Positions 10,537 to 10,802 of a DNA stretch of 10,802 nt are shown piece after piece. The notes below the pieces were generated by a model, which made no database searches, was not told where the DNA came from, and saw nothing but the letters and a program-made list of their open reading frames with translations. Position 1 is the stretch's first letter, and the number at the start of each line of letters is the position of its first letter. The DNA is from Paracoccaceae bacterium (lineage in GTDB: Bacteria; Pseudomonadota; Alphaproteobacteria; Rhodobacterales; Rhodobacteraceae): contig PXES01000066.1 of assembly GCA_003564655.1 (NCBI GenBank), positions 1-10,802 on the forward strand. Direction: 5' to 3'. Both the position numbers and the translations under genes were made by a program.

Positions 10537-10802
10537 TCAGAACATCCTGTCGGGCAACCAGAGCACCAGTTGCGGGAAACTGAACACCATCGCCACGGCC
10601 AGCATCTGCAACGCCACGAACGGGATCACGCCCTTGTAGATGTCGATGATCGTCACCCCCGGCGGCGCCACGCCCTTCAGATAGAACAGCGAAAAGCCCA
10701 CAGGCGGGGTCAGAAACGAGGTTTGCAGCACCACTGCAAAGAGGACGATGAACCAGATCTGGTCGAAGCCCAGCAGCACCACGACCGGCGCCACCAGCGG
10801 CA
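10537..10802 (-). CDS. dctM: TRAP transporter large permease, DctM type, C-terminal part
   Basis: The DctM subunit is the large membrane channel of tripartite ATP-independent periplasmic transporters, which import organic acids and related small solutes with sodium. Only the last 87 residues are in the window; the frame is open to its edge, so the start lies beyond it. The sequence TSFLTPPVGFSLFYLKGV, followed by IYKGVIPFVALQ and FPQLVLWLP, is the usual C-terminus of the family, with two hydrophobic segments. The small permease and binding-protein genes would be expected further out. The aminotransferase follows on the same strand after 142 bases holding a repeat and an operator-like palindrome. 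The transporter may supply an amino compound to that enzyme, but this is only inferred from adjacency. The symbol denotes the family, not proven dicarboxylate transport. Confidence 0.92.
   Translation of the reverse strand, partial: PLVAPVVVLLGFDQIWFIVLFAVVLQTSFLTPPVGFSLFYLKGVAPPGVTIIDIYKGVIPFVALQMLAVAMVFSFPQLVLWLPDRMF

Overview
The window is a stretch of bacterial chromosome of very high GC content. It looks alphaproteobacterial and most likely Rhodobacteraceae. The reasons are the codon use, the pnp C-terminus, a FadH with the full family residue set, the leucyl/arginyl-transferase next to an RDD protein, a TRAP transporter, and a recurring AT-rich intergenic motif (GAGTATTT ... CAAGAAAATG) of a kind I remember from that family. 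The placement rests on sequence reading and memory, not on a search. I see no tRNA, rRNA, insertion sequence, phage gene, CRISPR array or origin.

Left part, plus strand (1-4852). The window opens inside pnp (KH and S1 domains), which ends at a strong hairpin terminator. A new transcription unit follows with a plausible sigma-70-like promoter at about 627-654. Its three genes overlap end to start: an ABC ATPase (746-1414), a 795-residue FtsX-type permease (1411-3798) and an exported lipocalin-like protein of the AttH/CrtC type (3788-4852). Together they resemble the AttE/AttF-AttG/AttH arrangement, with both permease halves in one chain. The ATPase, permease and periplasmic protein probably handle a lipid or other hydrophobic compound at the inner membrane, but no substrate can be read from the sequence.

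Centre, plus strand (4853-7241). A gap of about 250 bases holds an inverted pair of the intergenic repeat and two GC-rich hairpins. It is followed by fadH, 2,4-dienoyl-CoA reductase, with every catalytic and iron-sulfur residue at its Escherichia coli position. A long hairpin between fadH and the convergent bpt gene probably ends transcription from both sides.

Right part, minus strand (7242-10802). In transcription order there is the C-terminus of a TRAP transporter large permease (DctM type), a solitary copy of the repeat, and a perfect 22-bp AT-rich palindrome that is probably an operator. Then come an omega-amino-acid:pyruvate aminotransferase, a YbaK-type aminoacyl-tRNA deacylase and an RDD membrane protein, the last two joined by 1-nt and 4-nt overlaps. 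After 74 nt comes bpt, the N-end-rule aminoacyl-tRNA-protein transferase. This side joins probable uptake and transamination of small amino compounds to two enzymes that consume aminoacyl-tRNA.

The genes are mostly ordinary core metabolism. The points most worth a second look are the repeat family and its placement after stop codons, the palindromic operator, and the AttEFGH-like operon of unknown function.
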